Assembly: GCA_028288705.1 (NCBI GenBank)
Contig: JAQBNH010000014.1
Location: forward strand, 1 to 64,000
Reading direction: 5' to 3'
Length of the DNA stretch: 64,000 nt
Source of the DNA: Ferruginibacter sp.
GTDB lineage: Bacteria > Bacteroidota > Bacteroidia > Chitinophagales > Chitinophagaceae
Under the pieces are notes generated by a model that was not told the DNA's origin, did no database searches, and worked only from the letters and a program-made list of their open reading frames with translations. Every line of letters begins with the position of its first letter. The first letter of the stretch is position 1. The position numbers were made by a program, and so were the translations under genes. Below, piece after piece: positions 1-8,615 of this stretch.

Positions 1-1065
1 AAAAGAACCGGCGCAATGGCCACGCACAAAAAAATATCTCTAGCTCTTTGGGGAGCTTCGATATTTTTTCCCCACGCGACCGCAACTCCAGTTTTGAACC
101 TCAAACAGTTGGTAAACGCCAGCGTGTAATCAGCGAAGATATTGACCGTAAGATCCTGAGCCTTTACGGATACGGTTTGTCTTACGGTGATATCCAGAAG
201 CACCTCAAAGAGATGTATGATTTTGATATCTCAGATGGCACGCTGACCGCAATCACCGATCGGCTGTTGCCGGAGATCAAGGAATGGCAGTACCGTCCAC
301 TGGATAGCGTTTATCCGGTAATCTGGTTAGATGCCATGCACTTCAAAGTTCGCCAGGATGGAGCTGTAAAAAGCAAAGCGGTTTACTCGATCCTTGCAGT
401 AACGACTGAAGGTCAGAAGGAAGTGATCGGTATTTATTTTGGTGAAAATGAAGGCGCATCTTTCTGGAGAAGTGTTTTAAATGACCTGCAAAGCCGGGGT
501 ATTAAGGATATCTGCATTGCATGCATCGACAATCTTACTGGCTTTGCTGATGCGATCGAAGATGTTTTTCCTAAAACCGATGTTCAGCTGTGTCTTGTAC
601 ATCAGATGCGCAACTCGATGAAGTACATGGTGTGGAAAGATCAGAAGGCCTGTGTAAGAGACCTAAAAAAGATATACAATGCAGTGAATGCCGAGATGGG
701 ATTACACTACCTGGATGAAGCAGAAAAGGCATGGGGTAGCAAGTATGCAGTGATATTTAAAAGCTGGCGCGCTCACTGGGACAGGCTGAGCCGCTTCTTC
801 GATTACCCGGTGGCGTTAAGGCGAATAATCTATACCACCAACCCGATTGAAAGCTATCACCGCATGGTTCGTAAGGTCACTAAAACCAAAGGATCCTTCA
901 GTTCTGAGGGCGCTATCGTAAAACAAATTTATCTTGCAACTATCAATGCAAATACCAAATGGGAAGGCCAAATGTTCGGTTGGGCTACAGTACGATCAGC
1001 ACTGATCAACCAGTTTGGAGAACGTGTATTAAAAAATGACACACTTAATTGAGCAGACCCGTGAC
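1..1065 (+). mobile_element. IS256-family insertion sequence, 3' part only
   Basis: The element enters from outside the window, so only its right part is visible. It carries the transposase that stops at 1052. The likely right end is the stretch ending in GAGCAGACCC at about 1056-1065, which overlaps or directly follows the transposase stop, a usual arrangement for IS256 relatives. The left inverted repeat and target duplication cannot be checked here, so the exact boundary is an inference. Confidence 0.7.
3..1052 (+). CDS. IS256-family transposase (5' end outside window)
   Basis: DDE transposase that cuts and pastes its own element. The frame is open to the window edge: upstream of the TTG at 48 it reads KNRRNGHAQKN, which matches the conserved N-terminal region of the family, so the gene is cut by the window rather than broken. 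The acidic triad is visible as WLDAMHFK (Asp near nt 330), CIDNLTGF (Asp near nt 528) and NPIESYHR (Glu near nt 849). About 350 codons are seen against roughly 400 in intact members. No frameshift or stop interrupts the visible part, so it may be active. Confidence 0.9.
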   Translation, partial: KNRRNGHAQKNISSSLGSFDIFSPRDRNSSFEPQTVGKRQRVISEDIDRKILSLYGYGLSYGDIQKHLKEMYDFDISDGTLTAITDRLLPEIKEWQYRPLDSVYPVIWLDAMHFKVRQDGAVKSKAVYSILAVTTEGQKEVIGIYFGENEGASFWRSVLNDLQSRGIKDICIACIDNLTGFADAIEDVFPKTDVQLCLVHQMRNSMKYMVWKDQKACVRDLKKIYNAVNAEMGLHYLDEAEKAWGSKYAVIFKSWRAHWDRLSRFFDYPVALRRIIYTTNPIESYHRMVRKVTKTKGSFSSEGAIVKQIYLATINANTKWEGQMFGWATVRSALINQFGERVLKNDTLN

Positions 1066-1182
1066 TAGTTGAATAGTTAACTAATTGACGTGGACTATTG
1101 AGTATTCAGATTCTCCAATCATCGTGAGCTTTAACGACCAATTCCAAATTCCCAATCCCCCTTTACCACTCAACTATTAACA
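1064..1182. repeat. Intergenic word-repeat block
   Basis: Non-coding stretch made of the words TAGTTGAATAGTTAACTAATTG on the left, and CCAATTCCAAATTCCCAAT followed by ACTCAACTATTAAC on the right. The left and right AGTTGAATAGTTAAC-type words are inverted relative to each other. The same words recur near 15.95, 17.5, 31.6, 35.6, 37.4 and 58.7/59.2 kb. Confidence 0.6.
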
Positions 1183-1249
1183 GTAATATTATGAACCCTG
1201 TTTTGGCAGGCCCATGATTAGCCTGTATTTTAGGTGTCGAAATCTATAT

Positions 1250-2452
1250 ATGAACAAACCATTCCGTGGCCTGCTGGCCCTATGCTCCCTGGTCATTTTT
1301 TTCAGCACATCCCTTTCCGCACAAAAGACCGTGCAGGGACTGGATGATTTTTTAAAGAACATCCAGGCCAATTCCAAGCTGCCCGGCTTTGCTGTTGCAG
1401 TTGTGAAAAAAGATGCGATCCTGTTTTCAAAAGCTTACGGGTATGCCGATAAGAAAAAGAAAACCCCTTATACGCCGGAGACGATACAGCCCGTGGGTTC
1501 TGTGAGTAAAACATTTATCGCGCTGGCGCTGATGCAGGGCGTAGAGAAAGGCTGGTTCACGATGGAAACGCCGGTAAATGATATCCTGCCATTTAAAGTA
1601 ATCAATCCAAATTTTCCGACGGAGCCGATCCGGATCAAACACCTGGTGACCCATACTTCAGGTTTGCTCGATAATGAAGTCTGTTATTCCAAAACCTACA
1701 CCGCCTCTAAAAAGCCGAGTGCGGAAATGAACAATTTCTTAAAAGGTTATTACACGCCCGGCGGTACCTATTATGATACCGCGAATTTTAGTCATACCGC
1801 GCCCGGTAAAAAATATGTGTACAGCAATATTGCGTCGGCGCTCGCAGCATATATCGTAGAGATAAAAGCGAAGGTTTCGTTCCCGGCCTATTGCGCCACT
1901 AATATTTTCAACCCCCTCAGGATGACCGATTCGCATTGGTTGTACGATGAAAGTAAAGCAGGGAAATATGCTACGCTGTATGAAGTGAACCGCCAGGAAC
2001 AAGCCATTTACAAAGACCTGGTGAACAGCGACGGCTCCGTAAAAAATTATTCCTGCGTTACCTACCCTGATGGCAGTTTAAAGACATCGCTGAACGACCT
2101 GACCAAATATCTGGGCGCGATGATCAAGGGTTATTCCGGCGAGGGCGTGCTGCTCACGAAACCCTCTTATGATAAGTTGTTCATGAAACAATTTACGCCG
2201 CAGAATATGCCGGCCACGATGGACCCGCGCGAGCCGAACCGCGCCGTGTTCTGGTCGTACAACCGCAAGGGCAGGATCGGACATACAGGAAGTGATATCG
2301 GTATCGCCGCTTTCATTTCCTTTGATCCCGTTACGAAAACCGGGCGTGTGGTGATGATCAATACCGAGCTGGAAGGCATGGATAATATCACCGTGATAGA
2401 AGCCTTTGTGAATCTGATGAAAGGGTTGGATAATTTTGAAGCGGGGAAGTAA
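1250..2452 (+). CDS. Secreted serine hydrolase, class C beta-lactamase/S12 family
   Basis: Exported acyl-serine hydrolase related to class C beta-lactamases, DD-peptidases and esterases (400 aa). The start at 1250 gives a clean signal peptide with cleavage after STSLSA; an earlier in-frame ATG at 1214 would add 12 hydrophilic residues before it. The catalytic SxxK is SVSK (residues 84-87), the Tyr motif is YSN (191-193) and the third motif is HTG (345-347). HTSGLL, typical of the family, lies near 135-140. The substrate cannot be read from sequence; antibiotic hydrolysis is not implied. It stands alone between an IS end and a lipoprotein gene. Confidence 0.85.
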   Translation: MNKPFRGLLALCSLVIFFSTSLSAQKTVQGLDDFLKNIQANSKLPGFAVAVVKKDAILFSKAYGYADKKKKTPYTPETIQPVGSVSKTFIALALMQGVEKGWFTMETPVNDILPFKVINPNFPTEPIRIKHLVTHTSGLLDNEVCYSKTYTASKKPSAEMNNFLKGYYTPGGTYYDTANFSHTAPGKKYVYSNIASALAAYIVEIKAKVSFPAYCATNIFNPLRMTDSHWLYDESKAGKYATLYEVNRQEQAIYKDLVNSDGSVKNYSCVTYPDGSLKTSLNDLTKYLGAMIKGYSGEGVLLTKPSYDKLFMKQFTPQNMPATMDPREPNRAVFWSYNRKGRIGHTGSDIGIAAFISFDPVTKTGRVVMINTELEGMDNITVIEAFVNLMKGLDNFEAGK

Positions 2453-2490
2453 AAAATTAAAAAGTAAAAAGTCAAAAGTCAAACGTGCTG

Positions 2491-2518
2491 CCGCCGTCTG
2501 GTCTCCCGACCAACGGCG
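2491..2518 (+). repeat. REP-like palindrome, type A
   Basis: CCGCCGTCTGGTCTCCCGAC-CAACGGCG: the outer arms CCG(T)/CGG and the inner GGT/ACC pair around TCTCCC. Near-identical copies occur at 17638-17665 and 17734-17760. Here it lies between two genes. Confidence 0.6.
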
Positions 2519-2609
2519 TTTAAAAACGAAATTTCTTTTTGTGTTAAAACACTCGCTGCTCAGGCAGCTATTCCTTCCATGCTCCGGTCTTGCATCAAAC
2601 CCGTTCCCG

Positions 2610-3056
2610 ATGATCAGATATTTTTCCCTGGTATTCCTGGTTGGCTTAGTTGCCTGCGATCCCTGTGAAGGCCTTGATTGCGTGACTTCGGATTATGACG
2701 CGCAGTTCAGGTTACTGGATAAGGCAAACGGGAGCGACCTGCTTTTTGGTCCGGGGCGGAGGTACGATCAACATCAACTGAAATTTTATGCGTTGAATGG
2801 CGCGGATACAACCTTCTTTGTGTCGCAGGTCAGGAGCGGCGCTACAGGCACAGACAGCATTTTGTCGGTGCTGTTTGTTCCCGCCCCGGAGCTGGCCTAT
2901 CTCCGGCTAAGTAACGGTGACGTGGATACGCTGAACATTACTTATGACAGCCGCGAAACAAAATGTTGCGGCACCATCCGTAACTTCAGTACTTTCAGAT
3001 ATAATCAATTACCCGCTGCGCCCGGCGCAGACCGGGTTACGGAATTAAGAAAATAA
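2610..3056 (+). CDS. Hypothetical lipoprotein
   Basis: About 148 residues from the ATG at 2610, which gives MIRYFSLVFLVGLVAC, a lipobox signal peptide with the lipid-attachment Cys at 16. The longer frame from 2436 would run through the type A repeat and is less likely. The mature part has Cys pairs (DPCEGLDC near the N-terminus and KCCGT late), beta-rich composition, and no domain I recognise. Probably a surface or periplasmic lipoprotein. Confidence 0.65.
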   Translation: MIRYFSLVFLVGLVACDPCEGLDCVTSDYDAQFRLLDKANGSDLLFGPGRRYDQHQLKFYALNGADTTFFVSQVRSGATGTDSILSVLFVPAPELAYLRLSNGDVDTLNITYDSRETKCCGTIRNFSTFRYNQLPAAPGADRVTELRK

Positions 3057-3119
3057 CCCATATCAAGGGGCGAAATTTAACGGATCCATTTTGTGAATGC
3101 ACTTCCAACCGCACTTATT

Positions 3120-3773
3120 ATGAGACTGGTATTGTTCATAGGTATTGAATTTATTCTGTTCGGATGTAAACCTATCAATAACATTACCGGGCGTTATGTG
3201 AACGGGAATACTATTGAGTTTTCGTTTAAAAATCAGCCAAATGAATTTGAATATTTTTTAAAAAGCGAAATGGGTACCCTGCAATATTCTAAAGGAAGCT
3301 GGAAGCGTGACCAGAACAATCTTTACCTTTTCGGGTATACGCGCACTGATATAAATACTTTAGCTGTTGAAAGTTCCACCCATAAAAATCCGGGTGATAG
3401 TGTTAACAAAATTGAAATCCATTACCATACAGAAAATATCCCGTCTTCCATAAAATGTCTCATGGTCATCAATGATACATCGGAGTATCCATTCGCCAGT
3501 GATACCGTGATAACTCCCGTTTCAAAATTGGAAAAAATACAGGTTAAGTCTTACCTGGCTTACACAGGATTATTGTCCTCAAAGCCCGGTGTCGATACGT
3601 TGTATGCTGATATTCCCGGCGTTGGGAAAGGCTTAAACAAGGGCGAAACCCTTGTTCTGAATTTTACAATTTCTCCGTACGACTTTCAACGCATTCCGTT
3701 CACGGATACCCTTACACTGAAAAACAGGAACACTATTTACGCTGGCCAAACGAAATTGAGCAAGTCCTCTTAA
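3120..3773 (+). CDS. Hypothetical lipoprotein
   Basis: 217 residues from the ATG at 3120, which begins a lipoprotein signal MRLVLFIGIEFILFGC; the earlier ATG at 3093 would place nine residues in front of it. The mature protein looks beta-rich, with alternating polar and hydrophobic stretches and no recognised motif. It follows another lipoprotein gene by about 60 bp on the same strand and may be cotranscribed. Function unknown. Confidence 0.65.
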   Translation: MRLVLFIGIEFILFGCKPINNITGRYVNGNTIEFSFKNQPNEFEYFLKSEMGTLQYSKGSWKRDQNNLYLFGYTRTDINTLAVESSTHKNPGDSVNKIEIHYHTENIPSSIKCLMVINDTSEYPFASDTVITPVSKLEKIQVKSYLAYTGLLSSKPGVDTLYADIPGVGKGLNKGETLVLNFTISPYDFQRIPFTDTLTLKNRNTIYAGQTKLSKSS

Positions 3774-3927
3774 AAATTGTTGCTCTGTCTCCCGAATGTG
3801 CTGTGGCCTCACTAAATCGATCTTACATGAACGAAATACGCTGATCACGACCTGCTTTATTTTTTTTTATTTTCTTTTCGTTCACTGCTCGCTCGCTTTG
3901 CAGTAAACGCACTATCTTATAACTTCT

Positions 3928-4356
3928 ATGGCAAGTAACATTTCCCGAATATCTATCAATGCCCCAATGAAAAACGTCTGGAACAGCCTCACAGAACCCG
4001 CACAGGTTAAGCTTTGGCAGTATGGCAGCGATCTGGAGACAACCTGGGAGCCGGGAACGCCGATCCGTTTTCGCACGGCGTTTGGCGAGAAGGTATTTGA
4101 GCAATGGGGGACGGTGAAACTCTTTCAACCACCATCGTTGTTGGAGTACAGCTTATTTGCTCCCGCTCCGGGGAGAGAAGACAATCCCGAAAACTATTTT
4201 ATCATGCGCTATGAATTGCAGGAGGAAGGTGACAAAACAATGTTGACGATCACACAGGAAGATAACCGGCCAGGGGCTGTGCAGGAAGCGGAGCAGGGAG
4301 AAGAAAATCCGGTGTTGAAAGCGTTGAAGGAATTAGCAGAAAAAGACAAAGCGTAA
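3928..4356 (+). CDS. SRPBCC (AHSA1/START-like) domain protein
   Basis: 142-residue cytosolic protein of the Aha1-like SRPBCC superfamily, a hydrophobic-cavity fold that binds lipids or other ligands. The N-terminal pattern INAPMKNVWNSLTEP, followed by W..G..L..TW.PG, is the usual first helix and strand pair of the family, and the length fits a single domain. A second, unrelated-looking SRPBCC gene lies at 28800-29237. Ligand unknown. Confidence 0.75.
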   Translation: MASNISRISINAPMKNVWNSLTEPAQVKLWQYGSDLETTWEPGTPIRFRTAFGEKVFEQWGTVKLFQPPSLLEYSLFAPAPGREDNPENYFIMRYELQEEGDKTMLTITQEDNRPGAVQEAEQGEENPVLKALKELAEKDKA

Positions 4357-4663
4357 ACGACATTGATCTTTTCGCATGTATGAAAAACAGGAACCCCGCT
4401 GCTGCTAAAGTTCCTGCTGTAGTTTTACATAGATGAGGAAGATACTCTATGGTTTCGTTGCAAAATGGCGGCTGTAAAATTGATAATATTTAAAGGATGG
4501 CGAAGTGAAATTTCACCGTGAATGCTGTTGGTTTAACGCGCACTTGTGGATTGAAACACGCACTTAGCCAGTGGGCGTTTGAATAAGGCCGATTGACCCG
4601 GCATTTAGCCGAATTTATTGATGAAAAGTTGTTAAATTTCAACATAACTATAGTTCGTGAAGG
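4357..4663. other. Gene-free stretch
   Basis: No gene supported. It contains the perfect 12-bp palindrome GTGAAATTTCAC (about 4505-4516) and becomes AT-rich towards the accessory zone. No terminator or promoter is clear. Confidence 0.4.
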
Positions 4664-5116
4664 ATGTATAATTTAGAAGAAACGATAATAAAATTTAATG
4701 ACATTGTTGCGGGTGAAATGGAGGAGAATCAATTTTTTCATAGAAACAGTATTTACAATTTCTTAATTCATTTTGATGAAATAAGAAATGATCAAGACAA
4801 GAATCAGGCATTAAGGCTAATAAATGAATACTTGGACTATAGTGTTACTGAAGAGTGCACTAGTAAAGGGGACTGCGAAAAAGCCTTTTTTGAATTTATT
4901 CTTCCTGTAGGAATAATTTTCAAAGGAGATGCAAGCTTTAATATGATATTCGGTTATCGCGGTATCATACTTTTACTCGTTTTGGTCAATGTCGTGTTAT
5001 TTGCTTTCCGCATAAATATATGGTGTATAGCTGCAGTAAATCTAGCGGGGTTACCAATAATTTTATATTTATTTAAGAAATCTAAATCAACTCGAGTTTA
5101 TGGTATTAATTGGTAA
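4664..5116 (+). CDS. Hypothetical membrane protein
   Basis: 150 residues. The first about 100 are helical and acidic (MYNLEETIIKFNDIVAGEME). The last 50 carry two hydrophobic segments (GIILLLVLVNVVLFAF and WCIAAVNLAGLPIILYLF) and end in a basic tail. AT-rich codon use unlike the core genes nearby. No family recognised. Small membrane-anchored proteins of this size in an accessory zone are sometimes orphan immunity proteins, but nothing in the sequence proves this. Confidence 0.55.
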   Translation: MYNLEETIIKFNDIVAGEMEENQFFHRNSIYNFLIHFDEIRNDQDKNQALRLINEYLDYSVTEECTSKGDCEKAFFEFILPVGIIFKGDASFNMIFGYRGIILLLVLVNVVLFAFRINIWCIAAVNLAGLPIILYLFKKSKSTRVYGINW

Positions 5117-5126
5117 TTCCACTGCA

Positions 5127-5150
5127 TTGGTGTCGCACACGCACCAACAC
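5127..5150. repeat. REP-like palindrome, type C
   Basis: TTGGTGTCGCACACGCACCAA: TTGGTG and CACCAA arms around CGCACACG. Related to the copies at 5935, 8015, 9306, 9731 and 9806. Confidence 0.55.
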
Positions 5151-5246
5151 TCACTCTTCTGGCGCAAGTCGTCTGAAAGATTTGATTGACCCTGGGAAGT
5201 GTAAAAAATCATTGGAGGTGGAGGACCTTTGCGAAAGGAGATTAAT

Positions 5247-5777
5247 ATGTGATACGTATTATTATTTTTATTATCAATGAGCATAGGAAAGTCTATGGCA
5301 CAAAAAGTTGAGTTCACCCGGGAGGGTTTAAATTTAGTTGCTTTTGGCGAATCATTTTCTAACGCCGGCCAGGCATTTAAACCTTTAAAAAGCCATCATA
5401 ATTCAAAAGACATTCGGGTTTGGTTTGAAAAGGATTTCGACTATTTCTATTTGGACAGTGATACTCTTTTTATAGAAAGGGTAGGAATTGTGAACGCCCT
5501 TTTTATCGCCGTGGATAAATTGGATAAAGTTGCCGGGATATTTTTGGTTATTGAACCCCCTGCTTTAGCTGTGGTGGAAAGTCTCAATATTGTGTATGGC
5601 GAAAGTACCTTACAATCTAACTTATCAATTGACAATAATGATCTTGGAAAAAAATATTTCTGGTTTGCCAGCCAAATGTCTATATCGATTAATAGAAGGT
5701 CAGGTTCAGAGCTTTTAATTGTCTCCTATTCCTCTTCTTCGATGGAAGACAGTAAGGCTGGGATAAATATGTATTAA
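5247..5777 (+). pseudogene. Hypothetical secreted protein with a stop at codon 2
   Basis: The likely native start is the ATG at 5247, six bases after a strong AAGGAG, but the next codon (5250-5252) is TGA. The frame then continues as YVLLFLLSMSIGKSMAQK, a good signal peptide, into about 165 codons ending at 5777. An internal ATG at 5277 could restart translation but would lose most of the hydrophobic core, leaving a non-exported product. The mature part looks like a small globular domain with no recognised family. Called a pseudogene on the codon-2 stop; a sequencing error or an internal start could rescue it. Confidence 0.5.
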
Positions 5778-5811
5778 ATCTCTCTTACTCAAATCTTCTG
5801 AAAGACGACCG

Positions 5812-5843
5812 TGCCTTTCCAGGGCGCCAGTCTGTGACTGGCT
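5812..5843 (+). repeat. REP-like double hairpin, type D
   Basis: Contains the perfect 7-3-7 palindrome GCCAGTCTGTGACTGGC (5826-5842) preceded by TGCCTTTCCAGGGC. Same organisation at 6563-6593 and, inverted, at 7171-7206. Confidence 0.65.
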
Positions 5844-5934
5844 ATGCGATTTCAATTTTTAACCACAGGGCATTTACTCAAACCTCTGATCAATTTCAAC
5901 TATCCCTATATTTCGCCCCAAGGGTTAAAGATTG

Positions 5935-5963
5935 CGGTGCTGTGTCACGCACAAAGGCGGGAG
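5935..5963. repeat. REP-like palindrome, type C (diverged)
   Basis: CGGTGCTGTGTCACGCACAA followed by AGGCGGGAG. The same GTGC/GCAC arms and GGCGGG tail as the copies at 9731 and 9806. Confidence 0.45.
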
Positions 5964-6011
5964 TAACAGGCAGTATGTCTATGAAAGTTTAAATAATTTT
6001 GGCCCGACAAG

Positions 6012-6494
6012 TCAGTGTGTAATTTTAATAGGTTTAATTGTAAACCTGGGTAATGGAATGGGCTTGTTGTTGTCATCTACCAACTTGCCGTCCTGGTATT
6101 TTGTTCTTGCATAAGTACCTTTCACATCAAGTGTATAGCTGTAAACTAAATCATGGTCGTTGGAGTAACGTAGTAAATCGCGCTTATTTCTTCCTATAGC
6201 TTCTATATTTGTTTTTGGAGATTCTTTATAGAAGGTGAATCTCACCTGTGTCGTATTCACAGGATAGGACTTGGTTCGGACTCGATCTATGACAAAGCTG
6301 TCGATCTTCAGCGCAATGTCTTTTTTGTCCTGGTAGTTTGATACCAGGAAGAAATCATCAAACACGAAAAATTCTTTACCCAGTGAAGAGTCTTTATAAA
6401 CCTCTGATAAATCTTCGAACTGGCGGATAACGATGGGCTTGTCAGCAGTACAGCTTTCGAACAAAAGCACTATAGCGAAAATAAAACACTTCAT
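6012..6494 (-). CDS. Hypothetical lipoprotein
   Basis: 160 residues, beginning MKCFIFAIVLLFESC, a lipoprotein signal peptide with the acceptor Cys at 15. The mature region is about 145 residues of mixed charge, with no recognised motif. It lies on the opposite strand to its neighbours and between type D repeats, in the AT-rich accessory zone. Function unknown. Confidence 0.6.
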   Translation of the reverse strand: MKCFIFAIVLLFESCTADKPIVIRQFEDLSEVYKDSSLGKEFFVFDDFFLVSNYQDKKDIALKIDSFVIDRVRTKSYPVNTTQVRFTFYKESPKTNIEAIGRNKRDLLRYSNDHDLVYSYTLDVKGTYARTKYQDGKLVDDNNKPIPLPRFTIKPIKITH

Positions 6495-6562
6495 AGGTGA
6501 ATTTTTTAATTCGTGGTTAATAACATAGAGAACTTAAGACGGGTCTTGAGGGTTTATATCCC

Positions 6563-6593
6563 TTCCCAAGGCGCCAGTCTGTGACTGGCTTAC
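6563..6593 (+). repeat. REP-like double hairpin, type D
   Basis: GCCAGTCTGTGACTGGC at 6573-6589 preceded by CCCTTCCCAAGGC. It borders the transposase relic at 6620-7034. Confidence 0.65.
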
Positions 6594-6619
6594 GAGATTT
6601 CAAATCTAAGCGTTGGGTT

Positions 6620-7034
6620 TTACCCAAACAAGTGCTCAATTTCCACCAACACTTTTTTAATAATGTAATAATCTACGGCACTGCTGTAAAGATAGTGCTC
6701 AGGCAGCATCACGATACTTGCACGAACAGCATTCATCTGCAGGTATTCCAGCTTTTGATTTAATATTTCAGGCGTGAATAATTCAATGGGATGATTATCC
6801 TGCTGCCGCCGTGGTTGGTGTTTTTCACCAACCACTTGGGAGAAGAGGGTGTTTGTTTTCTCTACGACTCGGTGAATTCTCTTTTATAATCCGTGCCAAT
6901 ATTAGAGATCATATTCCTGCTTTCCAGAAAAATATCTTTGTAAATATTTCGTGTAAAAACATCTATCCAATCAACAATGGTAGGGTTACAAAGTGTGGCA
7001 ACTGGTTGTCTCCTAGTTTATATTTTCCGGACAT
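6620..7034 (-). pseudogene. REP-associated tyrosine transposase (RAYT/Y1) relic
   Basis: Two pieces of one HUH-endonuclease gene. The N-terminal piece starts at 7034 (MSGKYKLGDNQLPHFVT) and continues, after a frameshift near 6975, as IVDWIDVFTRNIYKDIFLES. The C-terminal piece, about 6800 down to 6620, reads DNHPIELFTPEI, then LEYLQMNAVRASIV, LYSSAVDYY and VEIEHLFG, all signatures of the family. The middle, which should hold the catalytic HxH and Tyr, is missing and a type B palindrome sits there (6805-6840). Inactive; a type D repeat flanks its 3' side. Confidence 0.85.
6805..6840 (+). repeat. REP-like palindrome, type B
   Basis: GCCGCCGTGGTTGGTG-TTTTT-CACCAACCACTTGGG: a long stem TGGTTGGTG/CACCAACCA. 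It replaces the centre of the RAYT relic. Related copies at 17957 and 18096. Confidence 0.7.
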
Positions 7035-7170
7035 CGTTGGATATTTTATGCTGCAGTAAATTGGTGAAATGAGCTCAACCTGAAATGATGGTAACTACAG
7101 TTTTGATTGTTTGTTTTCCTAACTTCAATTAAAGATGGTAGACAGGAGATTGACATTGCGATTATCCAAA

Positions 7171-7206
7171 ATCCAGTCACAGACTGGATGCCTTGTAAAG
7201 GCACAA
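7171..7206 (-). repeat. REP-like double hairpin, type D (inverted)
   Basis: On the minus strand it reads TGCCTTTACAAGGCATCC, then AGTCTGTGACTGGAT, the same double-hairpin layout as the copies at 5812 and 6563. Confidence 0.6.
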
Positions 7207-7240
7207 GTGATCCCAGGTAATGTAAAATAATTGTTGGAGC

Positions 7241-7462
7241 GTGCTGGGAACACTTGCGCCAGTTGGATGCACAACGGTGGTAACCAACGCACTTAATGCC
7301 GGCAATTTAAAAAATGGCAAAACTAATCCAGATATTCCTATACCCCCTGTTACAGGTGGAGGACTGATTCGTATTAACACGTTACCAATTGATAAACAGC
7401 ATGCAGTTGAAAGGCTGAATAACGGAACTGATATTGACGCAAAAATAAAAAGAACGCAATAA
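7241..7462 (+). CDS. Short hypothetical protein or C-terminal fragment
   Basis: 73 codons from a GTG at 7241. The frame is open back to a TAA at 7223-7225, just behind the type D repeat at 7171-7206, so a larger gene may have been cut there. The product has a small hydrophobic N-terminal part (VGCTTVVTNALNAG), a Pro/Gly stretch (PDIPIPPVTGGG) and a charged tail. It ends one base before the next gene, so the two are probably co-translated. No family recognised. Confidence 0.4.
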   Translation: MLGTLAPVGCTTVVTNALNAGNLKNGKTNPDIPIPPVTGGGLIRINTLPIDKQHAVERLNNGTDIDAKIKRTQ

Positions 7463-7463
7463 G

Positions 7464-7946
7464 ATGGGAAAAACGTTAAAATATATTTTTTTTGGTTTAC
7501 TGGCTTTGCTTTTTATCTACATCTGTTTGAGTTGGTTTTTACTAAATGGAAAAATTGTATACACAACATCATTTAATGAAAATACTATTGAAGCGTCTAA
7601 AGCAAAGGACGTGTTTGTTAGTAGTAATTTAAAGGTATTCACGAAAGGAGATAGCTTGGCGAACTGGCAAAACATTTTTGATATTTGGACAAATAAAAGG
7701 TATGAGATTACATACTATGGCTTTCTTTTTCACCGGACATTCACTAAATCTGATTGGCGATATTTAAATGTAAGATTCAAGGATGGAGCTAAAAAAGAAG
7801 ATTGGTGTGTTAAAAAGGATTCAGAAAACTTTTGTTCTGAATGTTGTAATAGAATTGGGTGTAATACCTATGATACTATAACAATACCCTTTTTTGAGTT
7901 TAGAAAAGATGTACCGATTGGTGAACTCAAAATAATAGTTGAATAA
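7464..7946 (+). CDS. Hypothetical membrane-anchored protein
   Basis: 160 residues with one N-terminal transmembrane segment (IFFGLLALLFIYICLSWFLL, about residues 8-27) and a soluble extracytoplasmic part. That part holds a Cys-rich stretch (WCVKKD, FCSECCNRIGC near 115-135). It sits one base after a short fragment gene, a pairing that resembles a trimmed toxin module with its immunity gene; this is inference only. AT-rich. Confidence 0.55.
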   Translation: MGKTLKYIFFGLLALLFIYICLSWFLLNGKIVYTTSFNENTIEASKAKDVFVSSNLKVFTKGDSLANWQNIFDIWTNKRYEITYYGFLFHRTFTKSDWRYLNVRFKDGAKKEDWCVKKDSENFCSECCNRIGCNTYDTITIPFFEFRKDVPIGELKIIVE

Positions 7947-8014
7947 ATAGTAAAAGCTTTTTTGCCTTGTGATGTGATAAAGCCATATCAATAAAATAAT
8001 AAACTTTATGCCAA

Positions 8015-8043
8015 CGCCTCGGTGCGTGATAAACGCACCGAAA
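8015..8043 (+). repeat. REP-like palindrome, type C
   Basis: CGCCTCGGTGCGTGATAAAC-GCACCGAAA: the TCGGTGCGT/ACGCACCGA stem is nearly perfect. It lies between the hypothetical gene ending at 7946 and the IS110 relic. Confidence 0.65.
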
Positions 8044-8119
8044 TACTTCTTTTCCCGGGTGCCGGAAGAAATCACCCCTCTGGCGCATTCTATGATAAAA
8101 AACAAATTAAAATCTATTG

Positions 8120-8542
8120 CTAAGCTGCGAACTTCTGAAGATTTACGAACGGACTTTTCCGCTCTATAACGGCAAACACCCTGCTTAATATCTTACACCT
8201 TATTGCATTCATCACAAGCATTTTATTTTTACCTTCTTTCACTTTCCGATCGTAATAGTCACCCATTTCTTTGGCGACCCGTTTTGCACTCAGCGCGCCT
8301 ATATTTAAAAGCGTTTTCATCTTCTTGTCTGCGAGGTGGTGTACTTTCGTTCGCCCTTTAATGCTGCTCCCTGAGCTATATTCGAAGGGGGCAATTCCGG
8401 CATAACAAGCAAGTTTCCGCCAGTTCTTAAACTTCGTAAAGCATCTTGTTTTAATAATTAAATAAAGTGCTGACTGGGTACCAACGCCTGGAACTGATGT
8501 TGCTAATTTGAAGCAGCTGTTGATCTTCTCATTCGACTTTAT
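8120..8542 (-). pseudogene. IS110-family transposase relic (C-terminal part)
   Basis: The minus-strand frame is open from 8542 to the stop at 8120 without a start codon before the ATG at 8320. It reads KLATSVPGVGTQSALYL, then WRKLACYAGIAPFEYSSGSS, then LADKKMKTLLNIGALSA and KVKEGKNKMLVMNAIRCK. These are the helix-hairpin-helix and C-terminal (Transposase_20) signatures of IS110 elements. The N-terminal DEDD catalytic half is absent, so it cannot function. No element ends were found. Confidence 0.85.
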
Positions 8543-8615
8543 TTATATCCATACTAGACTCCTGCGTATGTGAGGAATAAGACGATAAAATCAAAATAAT
8601 GCCCCTTACTTTTTT

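Noticed and set aside
1190-1216. Eight-codon frame ATG...TGA just before the serine hydrolase
   Set aside because: Too short and without supporting structure to call a leader peptide.
2078-2482. Two minus-strand frames over the serine hydrolase
   Set aside because: Antisense to a gene with intact SxxK, YSN and HTG motifs; no domain.
6811-7059. Plus-strand frame of 82 codons
   Set aside because: It runs through the type B palindrome and the antisense of the RAYT relic.
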